IMG/VR virus record: IMGVR_UViG_3300032293_000457
Coordinates: 1 to 26,229 of that record
Source: a virus
Length of the DNA stretch: 26,229 nt
Reading direction: 5' to 3' (one strand)
This document shows positions 7,618 through 14,083 of the stretch, one piece after another. The translations under genes were made by a program, and so were the position numbers. The first letter of the stretch is position 1. Every line of letters starts with the position of its first letter. The notes beneath the pieces are model-generated. The model made no database searches. It had not been told where the DNA came from and was given only the letters and a program-made list of their open reading frames with translations.

Positions 7618-8303
7618 CGAATACAAGCCCGATCAGCCTTGATCAGCTTTTTCGCAACAACAAAAACCTGCCGCATCAGCTTGCGGCGATCACAGAACTG
7701 GAGCAGGACATCCGGCTGAATGGCTATGACGTTGCCATGCGTCGCAGCCGTCCATGGTTCAGCGTTTGGAGTCAAGCCGGCAAGCAATCAAATCCACTGG
7801 CGACGCCATACCAGTCGCAGCGGGACAATTACCGCGATGCAAATCGCACTTGCTTTAGCTCCAGTTGCGCCATGCTGCTGATGACGCTGAAACCAGGCGC
7901 CATCCATTCAGATGATGATTACATCAAAACCGTCTTCAGCATTGGCGATACCACCGATGCATCAGTGCAAATCAAGGCATTGGCCAAATACGGCATCAAA
8001 GCCCGCTTCGAGACTGGCGGCAACCGTGATCTAGTCAAACGGCAGATCGATGCCGGCAAGCCTGTCCCCGCTGGTTTCCTGCATCACGGACCGGTCACGG
8101 CGCCCAGCGGCGGCGGCCACTGGCTGTGCATCATCGGTTATGACGCCAAAGGCTACTGGGTCAATGATCCATGGGGTGAAATGAATTTAAGCGCCGGAAC
8201 CTACGGCAGTACCGTAGGATCCAAACTCCACTACAGTTATGCCAACTGGGAACCTCGTTGGATGGTTGATGGTCCGTCAACAGGTTGGTGTATTATCGCA
8301 TGA
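7614..8303 (+). CDS. C39-like (papain-fold) cysteine peptidase, candidate lysis enzyme
   Basis: The 229-residue protein has the catalytic signature of C39-like peptidases: a cysteine in a CFSSSCAM segment (C80 or C85, with C85 the better fit), H169 in GGGHWLCIIGYD, and N184-D185 in WVNDPWG. These enzymes cut peptide bonds, and phage versions near holin genes are often proposed to cleave the peptide bridges of the cell wall. There is no signal peptide, so export would need a holin. The ~75 residues before the cysteine are unassigned. GTG 7614 overlaps the stop of the holin candidate, and the stop overlaps the next ATG. No other muramidase or amidase is visible nearby, which makes this the best endolysin candidate, though it could also be a processing peptidase. 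Confidence 0.72.
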   Translation: MTNTSPISLDQLFRNNKNLPHQLAAITELEQDIRLNGYDVAMRRSRPWFSVWSQAGKQSNPLATPYQSQRDNYRDANRTCFSSSCAMLLMTLKPGAIHSDDDYIKTVFSIGDTTDASVQIKALAKYGIKARFETGGNRDLVKRQIDAGKPVPAGFLHHGPVTAPSGGGHWLCIIGYDAKGYWVNDPWGEMNLSAGTYGSTVGSKLHYSYANWEPRWMVDGPSTGWCIIA

Positions 8304-8527
8304 GGCAATACGTCCTTGAAATTGATTACACAATAGTCATTGAAAGCACGGATGATGATCCTGGAGAGGTTAGCGATAATTTTATAGCACGCTTAACAGA
8401 ATTAGCAGCATCAAACGATCACATTCTGGGTCTTTCAGTTCAAGTCCTACCAATCCCGGAATTGCGTGGATCATCAAATCGACGAAACGCAACTGATCCC
8501 GAAGCGGAGTGCGAAGAACCAGTTTAG
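8300..8527 (+). CDS. Small acidic protein of unknown function
   Basis: The 75-residue frame starting at ATG 8300 (ATGA overlap with the peptidase stop) reads MRQYVLEIDYTIVIESTDDD and ends acidic (DPEAECEEPV). It begins with alternating hydrophobic residues typical of a beta strand, followed by a helix (FIARLTELAASN) and another strand (LGLSVQVLPI), a small alpha-beta fold. I do not recognise a family. A longer version from TTG 8285 is possible but less likely given the tight ATGA overlaps used by this phage. The 3' end overlaps the HNH gene by 62 bases in a different frame. Confidence 0.6.
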   Translation: MRQYVLEIDYTIVIESTDDDPGEVSDNFIARLTELAASNDHILGLSVQVLPIPELRGSSNRRNATDPEAECEEPV

Positions 8528-8765
8528 GCAAGAAATCTTTGAGGCATGGTGCTTCATCTGCGCCTATTGCGGTAACTCCGCTGATACGTTAGATCACGTC
8601 AAGCCACGCCATAAAGGTGGCACAACAACTACATTTAACCTGATACCAGCCTGCAAACGTTGCAATCGCGGTAAAGGCAGCACTAATTGGTTGGAATGGT
8701 ATTCGCTACAGCAATTTCATACAATCGAACGGCAGCAATTAATTGACAATTGGATCAAGCATTAG
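8466..8765 (+). CDS. HNH endonuclease
   Basis: The 99-residue protein contains a compact HNH domain: C32-x2-C35 and C63-x2-C66 form the structural zinc site, D43-H44 (LDHVKPRHKGG) supplies the first catalytic histidine, N58 (FNLIPAC) the asparagine, and the segment KRCNRGKGSTNW completes the fold. HNH proteins nick or cut DNA. In phages they act as homing nucleases or assist terminase in packaging. This one is far from the terminase genes at the right of the window but could be near them on a circular map. GTG 8466 is the only good start upstream of the domain and lies inside the previous gene. The 3' end overlaps the opposing sigma factor gene by 27 bases. Confidence 0.85.
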   Translation: MDHQIDETQLIPKRSAKNQFRQEIFEAWCFICAYCGNSADTLDHVKPRHKGGTTTTFNLIPACKRCNRGKGSTNWLEWYSLQQFHTIERQQLIDNWIKH

Positions 8766-9623
8766 TCGCAACCTGCTAAGCCCGCTTGCGTGCATTGATT
8801 GCAACTTTGCAATACTATAGCCAGTATTTTCTTGCAATTCAAGCCATGACGTAGGTTTATCATGTAGTCTACACTCAATGATGTAGCGCGTTGTTTGGTC
8901 GATGTATTGACCATAAATCTCAAACATTTTATCAATTGCATCGTTATTTTCTATTGCATCTAACGCACCGGACTGGGTTTCATCAGCAATAAAATCAATA
9001 ATAGCTGATCGATCCAGTTCAGCGCCAGTTGCATCAAGGCTAGATGTTGATTGGTTGCGCTGGATTGCTGTTACCATTTCATCTATTGTTATTCCTAATT
9101 CATCTGCAATCTCCCGCTGGCTTGGTAATCGCCCAAGCTGCTGCATTAGCATAGTTTGAACCTTGACGATTTTAATTATCTTTTCATGCAACGATGATGG
9201 TATGCGGATCATGTTATCGTTATTGGCAATAGCGCGATGTATTGCCTGCTTAATCCACCAATAAGCATAAGTTGTAAACCGATACCCCCTGCTGGGATCA
9301 AACATATCAACAGCACGCGCTAAACCTATATTGCCTTCCTGTATCAAATCCATCAGCATCATTGCTTTGCGTTGCCTGCCATCATATTTCTTGGCGATAT
9401 TAACGACCAGCTTAAGATTTGATTGGATGAACTTATCCCTAGCGCGTCGCCCCTGCCGTTGCTCACGATCAGTGCAATCAGGTTGCTGCATCTTTACTAC
9501 CTGCCGCCCAAGCTGGATTTCCTGCTCAGGCGACAGCAGCGGATAACGCGCAATCTCGCGCAGGTATTCCCTTAGCGAAGAATCATTTGGGGACATGACT
9601 GGCGGTTGGTGATAGGTGGCCAT
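8739..9623 (-). CDS. Sigma-70 family RNA polymerase sigma factor
   Basis: Region 1.2 (SLREYLREIARYPLLSPEQE), region 2 (NLKLVVNIAKKY, MDLIQEGNIGLARAVDMFDP, GYRFTTYAYWWIKQAIHRAI) and region 3 (LPSQREIADELGI) are well conserved and look like cyanobacterial group 1/2 sigma factors. These recruit RNA polymerase and melt the -10 element. Region 4, which reads the -35 box, is present only in weak form (SWLELQENTGYSIAKLQSMH), so promoter choice may differ from the host's. ATG 9623 is chosen; the frame extends to 9665, and ATG 9596 is also possible; none has a clear ribosome site. It is the last gene of the long leftward operon, overlapping dCTP deaminase, so it should appear after the early genes. 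A late-gene switch is the natural inference. Confidence 0.9.
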   Translation of the reverse strand: MATYHQPPVMSPNDSSLREYLREIARYPLLSPEQEIQLGRQVVKMQQPDCTDREQRQGRRARDKFIQSNLKLVVNIAKKYDGRQRKAMMLMDLIQEGNIGLARAVDMFDPSRGYRFTTYAYWWIKQAIHRAIANNDNMIRIPSSLHEKIIKIVKVQTMLMQQLGRLPSQREIADELGITIDEMVTAIQRNQSTSSLDATGAELDRSAIIDFIADETQSGALDAIENNDAIDKMFEIYGQYIDQTTRYIIECRLHDKPTSWLELQENTGYSIAKLQSMHASGLSRLRLMLDPIVN

Positions 9624-10101
9624 TGTAATGACCAACAACCGCATAGCTGGTTGCAGGAATGGCACTCATCTTGAAGAATACCATCTGCCCAATCTTAAGG
9701 CCAGGCCATATCGGCAGTCTTTGCAACTGACGGCTGTTCTTTAGTTCAAGCGTTAAGGTGCTACCATGCCAGCCGGGATCGGCATAGCCAGCGTGCAGGT
9801 TTTCGTAGCCTTCGCGTGCGCGGCTTGACTTAAGGAAAAACAAGCCGGCAATATCTTCCGGCATGTTGAATGATTCCATCGTATCAGCAAGGATAAATTG
9901 CCCCGGCACCAACTCATAAGGTTGATCTTTGCTGCTTTTACTGATGTCAACTGGGATCATGTCATGGCTGGCCGCTGATTCGATCATGATGATATTGCCG
10001 AGTCTCAAGTCAAGACTGGCGGGATTGATCAGCTCTGGCAGATGGTTTTCAACCATGCCGCTTTGGATTAGTTGCGCGATCTCGAAGTCTGAAAGGATCA
10101 T
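9583..10101 (-). CDS. dcd: dCTP deaminase / dUTPase-family enzyme
   Basis: The 172-residue protein has the dCTP deaminase signatures: INPASLDLRLG near residue 27, the SSRAREG loop near 92 that holds phosphate-binding residues, and AGYADPGWHGSTLTLELKN around 104-122 with the expected catalytic glutamate, then IGQMVFF. The family turns dCTP into dUTP (some also make dUMP), feeding dTTP synthesis for phage replication. Length is slightly under the usual 190 residues, the difference being at the C-terminus. It starts at ATG 10101, overlapping the DUF3310 gene stop by four bases, and its 3' end runs into the sigma factor gene. Deaminase versus dUTPase cannot be settled by eye. Confidence 0.87.
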   Translation of the reverse strand: MILSDFEIAQLIQSGMVENHLPELINPASLDLRLGNIIMIESAASHDMIPVDISKSSKDQPYELVPGQFILADTMESFNMPEDIAGLFFLKSSRAREGYENLHAGYADPGWHGSTLTLELKNSRQLQRLPIWPGLKIGQMVFFKMSAIPATSYAVVGHYNGHLSPTASHVPK

Positions 10102-10304
10102 GGCTTGTCAAAAAGACGGTTTACATACCAGCGGGCTTTGGCAAGTGATTCCCTGCCGCCCTTATGATTCATGCGCCAGATGTACTTGATCGCGTTCCCC
10201 TTGCAGTAGCCGCGGAACTCCTCTGGCGTGAGCGCGGCTTCAATCGCATCGATGCACTCGATCTCGCCTTGGCAGTAGTGCGGCGGCTGGTTGACCAAAT
10301 CCAT
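10098..10304 (-). CDS. DUF3310 (SaV-like) small nucleotide-kinase-associated protein
   Basis: ATG at 10304 gives 68 residues: VNQPPHYCQGEIECIDAIEA, then GYCKGNAIKYIWR and KGGRESLAKARWYV. This is the DUF3310 pattern (PxHY, E-x-I-D-x-I, F-x-G-N-x-x-K-Y-x-x-R, K-A-x-W-Y). The family is widespread in phages and cyanophages; its biochemical role is not established. A longer frame extends upstream but overlaps the previous gene fully, so the short start, one base after that gene's stop, is preferred. It sits directly before dCTP deaminase in the same operon, agreeing with a link to nucleotide or DNA metabolism. Confidence 0.85.
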   Translation of the reverse strand: MDLVNQPPHYCQGEIECIDAIEAALTPEEFRGYCKGNAIKYIWRMNHKGGRESLAKARWYVNRLFDKP

Positions 10305-10305
10305 G

Positions 10306-10593
10306 TCAGATAACAGTGCGGGTCTGGTAGTTGGGATCCTCAGGATCAGGGCCGAAGCCGCTGGGGGCTGCTGTGAGTGCCTCGGGCAACGGCTCGGCAG
10401 GTTTGACCTTGAGCCATTCGCGCAAGGCTTCACCCGTTGGTGTCTTGGCGGGCCATGCAATGAAGCGCAGCAGCTCCTTGGTGTCGGTGAACAGCATCGA
10501 GACATGTGGCCGCCAGGCCATGTAGCTGGTGCCATTCCACCGGTCATGGCGGCGCTCGATGCGCAGGCCGCCGGCGGTAAAGAGGTCAGGCAC
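10306..10593 (-). CDS. Hypothetical early protein (95 residues)
   Basis: GTG at 10593 begins VPDLFTAGGLRIERRHDRWN and is preceded on the leftward strand by AGAGGTGGGG at a good ribosome-site distance; it overlaps the end of the previous gene by eight bases. The protein has a basic N-terminal half with aromatic residues (SYMAWRPHVSMLF) and a proline-rich C-terminus (EPLPEALTAAP, PDPEDPN). I do not recognise a family. A longer start at 10671 would overlap the previous gene heavily and is not preferred. Tight packing in the operon supports that it is expressed. Confidence 0.6.
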   Translation of the reverse strand: MPDLFTAGGLRIERRHDRWNGTSYMAWRPHVSMLFTDTKELLRFIAWPAKTPTGEALREWLKVKPAEPLPEALTAAPSGFGPDPEDPNYQTRTVI

Positions 10594-10828
10594 TGCCCCA
10601 CCTCTTAAGCGCAGCACGAACAAGGTCGATCTGGCCAAGTCCGGCATCCTCGATCTCACCCGAAAGGTCAAGGATCTGCATGACGGTCGGCGGCTCCGGC
10701 GGTGGGGTGGCTAGGGCGGCATCAGCTCGATGCCGCAGCTCGTAGCACAAACCAGTGCCTTCATATTCGCCTTCGATAACTTCGAGCAGCTCCGCGCACA
10801 ATGCGCGAAAGTCGGGGGCTGGGGTCAT
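10586..10828 (-). CDS. Hypothetical early protein (80 residues)
   Basis: ATG 10828 overlaps the preceding stop (ATGA) and starts MTPAPDFRALCAELLEVIEG. Two helices (residues ~6-38 and ~52-78) are joined by a proline-rich linker (ATPPPEPPT). The N-terminal pattern of a helix with L-C-A-E-L-L and later R-H-R-A-D-x-A-L is common in small proteins of cyanobacterial phages and cyanobacteria. I know no function. It is one of a string of small coupled genes between RlpA-like and DUF3310. Confidence 0.6.
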   Translation of the reverse strand: MTPAPDFRALCAELLEVIEGEYEGTGLCYELRHRADAALATPPPEPPTVMQILDLSGEIEDAGLGQIDLVRAALKRWGSA

Positions 10829-11109
10829 TGGTGGTTCTCCAGTTCGATGGCGATCGCGCGTTGCGCTGCTAAGGCCTGGTTGTAACCCCACTCAGCAGCG
10901 GCATAGAAACTGGCGCAGGTGCCAGGAATGGCTTCCCAATCTGTAATCACATTGAATGGAATCTCAAGTTCCTTGGGTAGATCCGCAACGGCACGAAAGG
11001 CGGCGGCAATGCATTGCTCCTGCCAGTCGTCTTCCAATGGCCCCAGCAGTTCGTAACGGTCGTCAAAAGCCTGGACAATAGCCTGCGCGGCGGGTGATAG
11101 GTCAGTCAT
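10825..11109 (-). CDS. Hypothetical early protein (94 residues) of a cyanobacterial small-protein type
   Basis: The protein starts MTDLSPAAQAIVQAFDDRYE and continues IAAAFRAVADLPKE. Small proteins with LSPAAQAV...AFND and A-x-A-L-R-A-x-A-D are frequent in Synechococcus and its phages, so host-lineage ancestry is likely, but no function is known to me. Sequence after residue 45 (FNVITDWEAIPGTCASFYAA) is not familiar. Both ends overlap neighbours by the ATGA pattern. A HIP1 octamer lies near its 3' end. Confidence 0.65.
   Translation of the reverse strand: MTDLSPAAQAIVQAFDDRYELLGPLEDDWQEQCIAAAFRAVADLPKELEIPFNVITDWEAIPGTCASFYAAAEWGYNQALAAQRAIAIELENHQ
10850..10857. other. HIP1 octamer GCGATCGC
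   Basis: Second of three perfect HIP1 copies seen, inside the 94-residue hypothetical gene. It supports a cyanobacterial host or long residence in one. Confidence 0.8.
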
Positions 11110-11423
11110 CAGTATTCAATCCCCACGCGAGCAATACCATCCAGCGGCACACCAAGCCGATAGGCAGCACCTGCTGACAGGTCGATGCTGTTGCAGTCGC
11201 AGCGGTCAGTGATCGGCACTATCAGCGATCGGCCCCTGTGCGTGACCGTCACCAGCGTGCCGCAACGGATCCATGGGTGGGCTGCGGACAAGCCCCAGTG
11301 GCGATAGGTGCCACCGCAAGCATTAGCGCGTCCGTTGTACCAAGCGTCATAGACCGTGGCCGTGACGGTCCTGGCCTGGGCCGGTGCGGTGAGTATGGCC
11401 AGCAGTAGCAGAAGTGTCCTCAT
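11109..11423 (-). CDS. Exported RlpA-like double-psi beta-barrel protein
   Basis: ATG 11423 (ATGA overlap with the previous stop) gives 104 residues. The first ~18 form a signal peptide: MRTLLLLLAILTAPAQA, with an A-x-A cleavage site. The mature part reads VTATVYDAWYNGRANACGG, then CGTLVTVTHRGRSLIVPITD and RCDCNSIDLSAGAAYRLG. This matches the RlpA/DPBB fold: the T-D-R and I-D-L-S motifs correspond to RlpA N-D-R and I-D-L-S, with the active-site aspartate retained. RlpA proteins are periplasmic glycan-strand cutters. This copy lacks a SPOR domain and has four cysteines that could pair. It lies in the early operon rather than with the lysis genes, so remodelling of the wall or superinfection control are alternatives to lysis. 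Confidence 0.8.
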   Translation of the reverse strand: MRTLLLLLAILTAPAQARTVTATVYDAWYNGRANACGGTYRHWGLSAAHPWIRCGTLVTVTHRGRSLIVPITDRCDCNSIDLSAGAAYRLGVPLDGIARVGIEY

Positions 11424-11683
11424 GCCCACTTCCCCAGCAGGTGGCGGCGGCAGGTGGCGATCGCCTGATGCGCTTGCTTGGCGGTCATCACTGAACCGGT
11501 GTCATCCATCGCCTGGCACACGTCAGCATGGAGCTGCTCGTAGTCGGCATCACGGAAGTTGGGACCGATGTCAGAGCAGAACTCCTGCCACAGTCCGGTG
11601 TAAGTGCTGCATGTACGGCCACTTTTGGCGTACAGCGCATCCATCATGATGGAGCGTTGCTGGTCAAGTTGATGGGGTTTCAT
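11420..11683 (-). CDS. Hypothetical early protein (87 residues)
   Basis: The protein starts MKPHQLDQQRSIMMDALYAK and reads SGRTCSTYTGLWQEFCSDIG, with a predicted helical fold and three cysteines (near residues 25, 36 and 56). The pattern GRT-x-x-x-Y-T-G-L-W-x-x-F recalls small proteins found in several cyanophages, but I cannot name a function. ATG 11683 lies inside the end of the zinc-ribbon gene (20-base overlap), and the 3' end overlaps the RlpA-like start. Confidence 0.6.
   Translation of the reverse strand: MKPHQLDQQRSIMMDALYAKSGRTCSTYTGLWQEFCSDIGPNFRDADYEQLHADVCQAMDDTGSVMTAKQAHQAIATCRRHLLGKWA
11457..11464. other. HIP1 octamer GCGATCGC
   Basis: Third perfect HIP1 copy seen, inside the 87-residue hypothetical gene. 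Other near-matches containing CGATCG are scattered through the window. Confidence 0.8.
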
Positions 11684-11888
11684 TGATGGTGTAGGTACGG
11701 GTGAGCTTCGACCATTGAAGCGTGTGGCCTTCGATTAGCGTTTCTGCTGTTTGCAGCGTGTACCATCGATGGCCGCAATCCAAACAATGACGGCGACGAA
11801 TAAAATCACCGTCAGTTGTTGGCTTGCGCAAGATTACTTCGTTGTATCTTGTTTTACACTTTGGGCATTCCGGGCATCCGATAAGCAT
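11664..11888 (-). CDS. Zinc-ribbon protein resembling the NrdR N-terminal domain
   Basis: The 74-residue protein has C8-x2-C11 and C35-x2-C38 flanking a basic strand (DFIRRRHCLDCGHRWYTLQT). That layout resembles the zinc ribbon of NrdR, the repressor of ribonucleotide reductase genes, whose motif is R-R-R-R-x-C-x-x-C. The ATP-cone domain of NrdR is absent, so it is a stand-alone ribbon, probably DNA-binding. A further cysteine (C5) could be an alternative ligand. The start overlaps the preceding small gene by 55 bases. Role in control of nucleotide or phage genes is inferred. Confidence 0.65.
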   Translation of the reverse strand: MLIGCPECPKCKTRYNEVILRKPTTDGDFIRRRHCLDCGHRWYTLQTAETLIEGHTLQWSKLTRTYTINETPST

Positions 11889-11992
11889 AAGACGTATTTA
11901 GCGAATGCCGTATGCGTCATTATTGCATGGGCGCCAGGGTTGAACGGATAGGATTGCTTCCACCATTCAATAAAAATAGATTCGTAATCCAT
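11834..11992 (-). CDS. Small protein of 52 residues after SSB
   Basis: ATG 11992 overlaps the SSB stop (TAATG) and encodes MDYESIFIEWWKQSYPFNPG, then AHAIMTHTAFAKYVL. The aromatic-rich N-terminus followed by P-G-x-H-A-x-x-T-H-x-A-F/W resembles a recurring class of very small cyanophage proteins. No function is known to me. It ends 55 bases into the next gene in another frame. The strong N-terminal pattern and coupling make it credible despite its size. Confidence 0.6.
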   Translation of the reverse strand: MDYESIFIEWWKQSYPFNPGAHAIMTHTAFAKYVLCLSDARNAQSVKQDTTK

Positions 11993-12339
11993 TAGAACGC
12001 ATCGTGTGCCTCATCCATTTTAGGACGCGGCAGGAACTCAAACCGCGCAACTGACATGGAATGCTTGCTGCGTTTTGTACCGCTGTCCTTATCCATCCAT
12101 TCATTACGGCGAATGTTGCCGGTAACAAATAAGCTGTCACCTTTCTTGAGTTTGTCATAAACAATCTCGGCGCTTTTACCCCAGATTTCTACATCAATGG
12201 CATTGTTGATATAGTTGCCATCTTTATCCTTACCTTCGGTTATACCACCAGCAAAGTTGACGACAACATTACCGCTGTCGAATGATTTCAGTTGTGGGTC
12301 GCTGATGATGCGAACAACACCGGATGCGTAAAGGCTCAT
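11992..12339 (-). CDS. ssb: Single-stranded DNA-binding protein
   Basis: The 115-residue protein has an OB-fold pattern of SSB type: VRIISDPQLKSFDSGNVVVN, then FAGGITEG and VEIWGKSAEIVYDKLKKGDS, LFVTGNIRRNEW. It is short compared with bacterial SSB (about 170-180) because the linker is almost missing, but it keeps an acidic, phenylalanine-ended tip (DEAHDAF) like the partner-binding tail of SSB. It coats single-stranded DNA at the fork and during annealing. It follows Bet by three bases, so exonuclease, annealase and SSB form one recombination unit. Confidence 0.9.
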   Translation of the reverse strand: MSLYASGVVRIISDPQLKSFDSGNVVVNFAGGITEGKDKDGNYINNAIDVEIWGKSAEIVYDKLKKGDSLFVTGNIRRNEWMDKDSGTKRSKHSMSVARFEFLPRPKMDEAHDAF

Positions 12340-12342
12340 GGA

Positions 12343-13101
12343 TCAATCCTCAAAAAGGTCGGTGATGGCAGACTCGCGTTCCACCATTAGGGCTAGCAGT
12401 TGATCGTGTTGGTCTTGGGTGATGTCACCCGCAGCCAAACGAGCCTGCATCTTAGCTGGTATCGCAGCCAACTCGTCCAACGTCTGAGCCTTCGCTATGG
12501 CGGCCTTGCCGGCGGTAAACGTGGCGCTAGTGCCTTTAGGCGCAGCGGCAGGCAGAGCAGCCTTAGGGGCGGCCACGGGTGTCACTGTGACCTCTTCCGC
12601 CTGCTCCATTTCGTCGGTGGTGTAGACGCCCGAAAGGTTGGCGGGGAATGCCTTACGCAGCGCCAGTGCTTCGGAGCATTTGGCGATCATCGCGGCTGGC
12701 ATCTTGGACCATAGGCCTTGGCCGGCGTTGTAATCCGCAAACCGTGCCACACCGATGAACGCATGGCTGCTGCCTTTGCGGTAGATGATGGTCTTAGCGG
12801 CAGCCGGCGGTTTATCAGCAAGCCATACATCCTGCCATGCGCCATCAGCGCCACACCAGTACGTCTCAGAGCCATCAAGCTGACCGGTGCGTTCCGCGAT
12901 AGCACGCAGGCCGTCGATGCCGGCTTGGATGGTCATCTTTCCAGCACGCTTGATGGCGTAGATCTGCTTGCTGAACGGATCTAAGCCAGTGCGTTGGCAG
13001 GCATAGGCAAATAGCTTCAGCTCATCACCGCTGCAACCCGGTGCAATGGTGCTGCTGATCAGTTGCGTTTGCTCTGGTGTCCAGGTGGTTAGGTTGCTCA
13101 T
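12343..13101 (-). CDS. bet: Single-strand annealing recombinase, Bet/RecT family
   Basis: The N-terminal ~150 residues match the Bet family: [58 protein letters not shown] and [20 protein letters not shown]. After residue ~170 an Ala/Pro-rich linker leads to a small helical tail ([19 protein letters not shown]). Bet proteins anneal complementary single strands and work with a processive exonuclease. At 252 residues it is the usual size (lambda Bet 261). The start overlaps the exonuclease stop (TAATG), and SSB follows. Such pairs support replication-coupled repair and genome mosaicism. Confidence 0.93.
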   Translation of the reverse strand: MSNLTTWTPEQTQLISSTIAPGCSGDELKLFAYACQRTGLDPFSKQIYAIKRAGKMTIQAGIDGLRAIAERTGQLDGSETYWCGADGAWQDVWLADKPPAAAKTIIYRKGSSHAFIGVARFADYNAGQGLWSKMPAAMIAKCSEALALRKAFPANLSGVYTTDEMEQAEEVTVTPVAAPKAALPAAAPKGTSATFTAGKAAIAKAQTLDELAAIPAKMQARLAAGDITQDQHDQLLALMVERESAITDLFED

Positions 13102-13895
13102 TAGAAGTCATCTGGCGACAAGGCCAGCTCGGGTGTGTGTTGCGCCCAGCGGGGAAGGCTAAGCGTTTGGATCTGGTCGGTGTAACCGGGCCAGGCTTGT
13201 GCATCCTTGCAGTTAGCAATTGCTTGCAGGTTGCTTTGTCGCAACTGTTCACCAACTGCAACAGCATCAGCATCAAGCTCGTACGTGGCAACGCAATAGG
13301 GATAGGTCTTCTCTACCGCAAGGAAGATAAACCGATCCGCAATATGCGATTGCAAGTAATGCGCCTGCTGCACGTGGTAGCGGTACTGCGCAACGGATCG
13401 CGCAAAACCATCAGGGCTGGCGTCTGTTGTGGTCTTTAGGTCAACGATCGTTAACCCATTGATCCAATCCGGGCGGCACTTACACCGCAAGCCGGTTACA
13501 GAATCATCCCACCAAACGCTTTGTTCGGCAAGACCAACAGATAGCAGTTCAGCGGCAACCGGATGGCTGCGAACTGATACGGCCATTGCTAGCGCCAGAT
13601 CCATATCGGATCCCGTGACTGCCTCGATGCCCTTTGCATCAAGCTCCAGCGCCATCTCTTTGCCTGCTTTGGTATTACGCGGCAGGCAGACGGCATAACG
13701 CTTATGCAGTTCATCAGGTTCCAGCACAGCGCAATGCACCAAACTACCGAGACGCATTGCAGCGGTAGGTTCTACCGGCTGGCGTTGCGGGTCAAGGTAA
13801 CGGCTCCAGTAATGTTGCGGGCTTTTTGCAATAGCGTGCAGGTGACTGGCACTTACTGCTGGGTCGGCGTGGTATTCCTCGTTGGATAGGGTCAT
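13101..13895 (-). CDS. RecE-like PD-(D/E)XK exonuclease
   Basis: ATG 13895 (ATGA overlap) gives 264 residues. The PD-(D/E)XK core is visible: GSLVH54, E124 (AEQSVWW), R-P-D143-W, and V-D152-L-K154-T-T, then [10 protein letters not shown] with the conserved glutamines. This arrangement is that of RecE C-terminal / DUF3799 exonucleases that degrade one strand of linear DNA from the 5' end. It directly precedes Bet, the standard exonuclease-annealase pairing. An in-frame extension to 13922 adds nine residues and is less likely because of the ATGA overlap at 13895. Confidence 0.9.
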   Translation of the reverse strand: MTLSNEEYHADPAVSASHLHAIAKSPQHYWSRYLDPQRQPVEPTAAMRLGSLVHCAVLEPDELHKRYAVCLPRNTKAGKEMALELDAKGIEAVTGSDMDLALAMAVSVRSHPVAAELLSVGLAEQSVWWDDSVTGLRCKCRPDWINGLTIVDLKTTTDASPDGFARSVAQYRYHVQQAHYLQSHIADRFIFLAVEKTYPYCVATYELDADAVAVGEQLRQSNLQAIANCKDAQAWPGYTDQIQTLSLPRWAQHTPELALSPDDF

Positions 13896-14083
13896 GACCT
13901 TGCCTCCCATTCGCCGCACCAACCTTCACCCCAAGTCATCGGCCATTTAATGTCATTGCAATCGGTAACGGTTTGGGGGCGCGGCGCATACCTAAGGCAG
14001 GAAGCCCATGACTTTTCGGTAATGGAACTACGATCGCTCCAATACTTGCAATTAAAACATGCGGATGTGGCAAGTTGTTTCAT
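13892..14083 (-). CDS. Small cysteine-rich protein (63 residues)
   Basis: ATG 14083 overlaps the stop of the previous tiny gene (ATGA). The protein reads MKQLATSACFNCKYWSDRSS and ends [13 protein letters not shown], with C9-x2-C12, C29, C42 and C56. The pattern C-x2-C-K-x-W ... C-x-R-Y-x-P ... W-P-x-T ... W-C-G-E-W is a known type of small phage and bacterial protein that could hold a metal or iron-sulfur site; no function is established to my knowledge. It directly precedes the exonuclease gene. Confidence 0.65.
   Translation of the reverse strand: MKQLATSACFNCKYWSDRSSITEKSWASCLRYAPRPQTVTDCNDIKWPMTWGEGWCGEWEARS

Noticed and set aside
8466-8765. HNH protein as a group I intron or intein homing nuclease
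   Set aside because: No split host gene is visible around it; the flanking genes are complete, so a free-standing nuclease is the simpler reading.
10098-10601. 167-codon version of the DUF3310 gene
   Set aside because: The upstream 99 codons lie wholly over another gene; the DUF3310 domain begins exactly at ATG 10304, one base after that gene's stop.
13077-13439. Rightward frame of 120 codons opposite the exonuclease gene
   Set aside because: Shadow of the strongly supported RecE-like gene with no motif and no partner genes on that strand.
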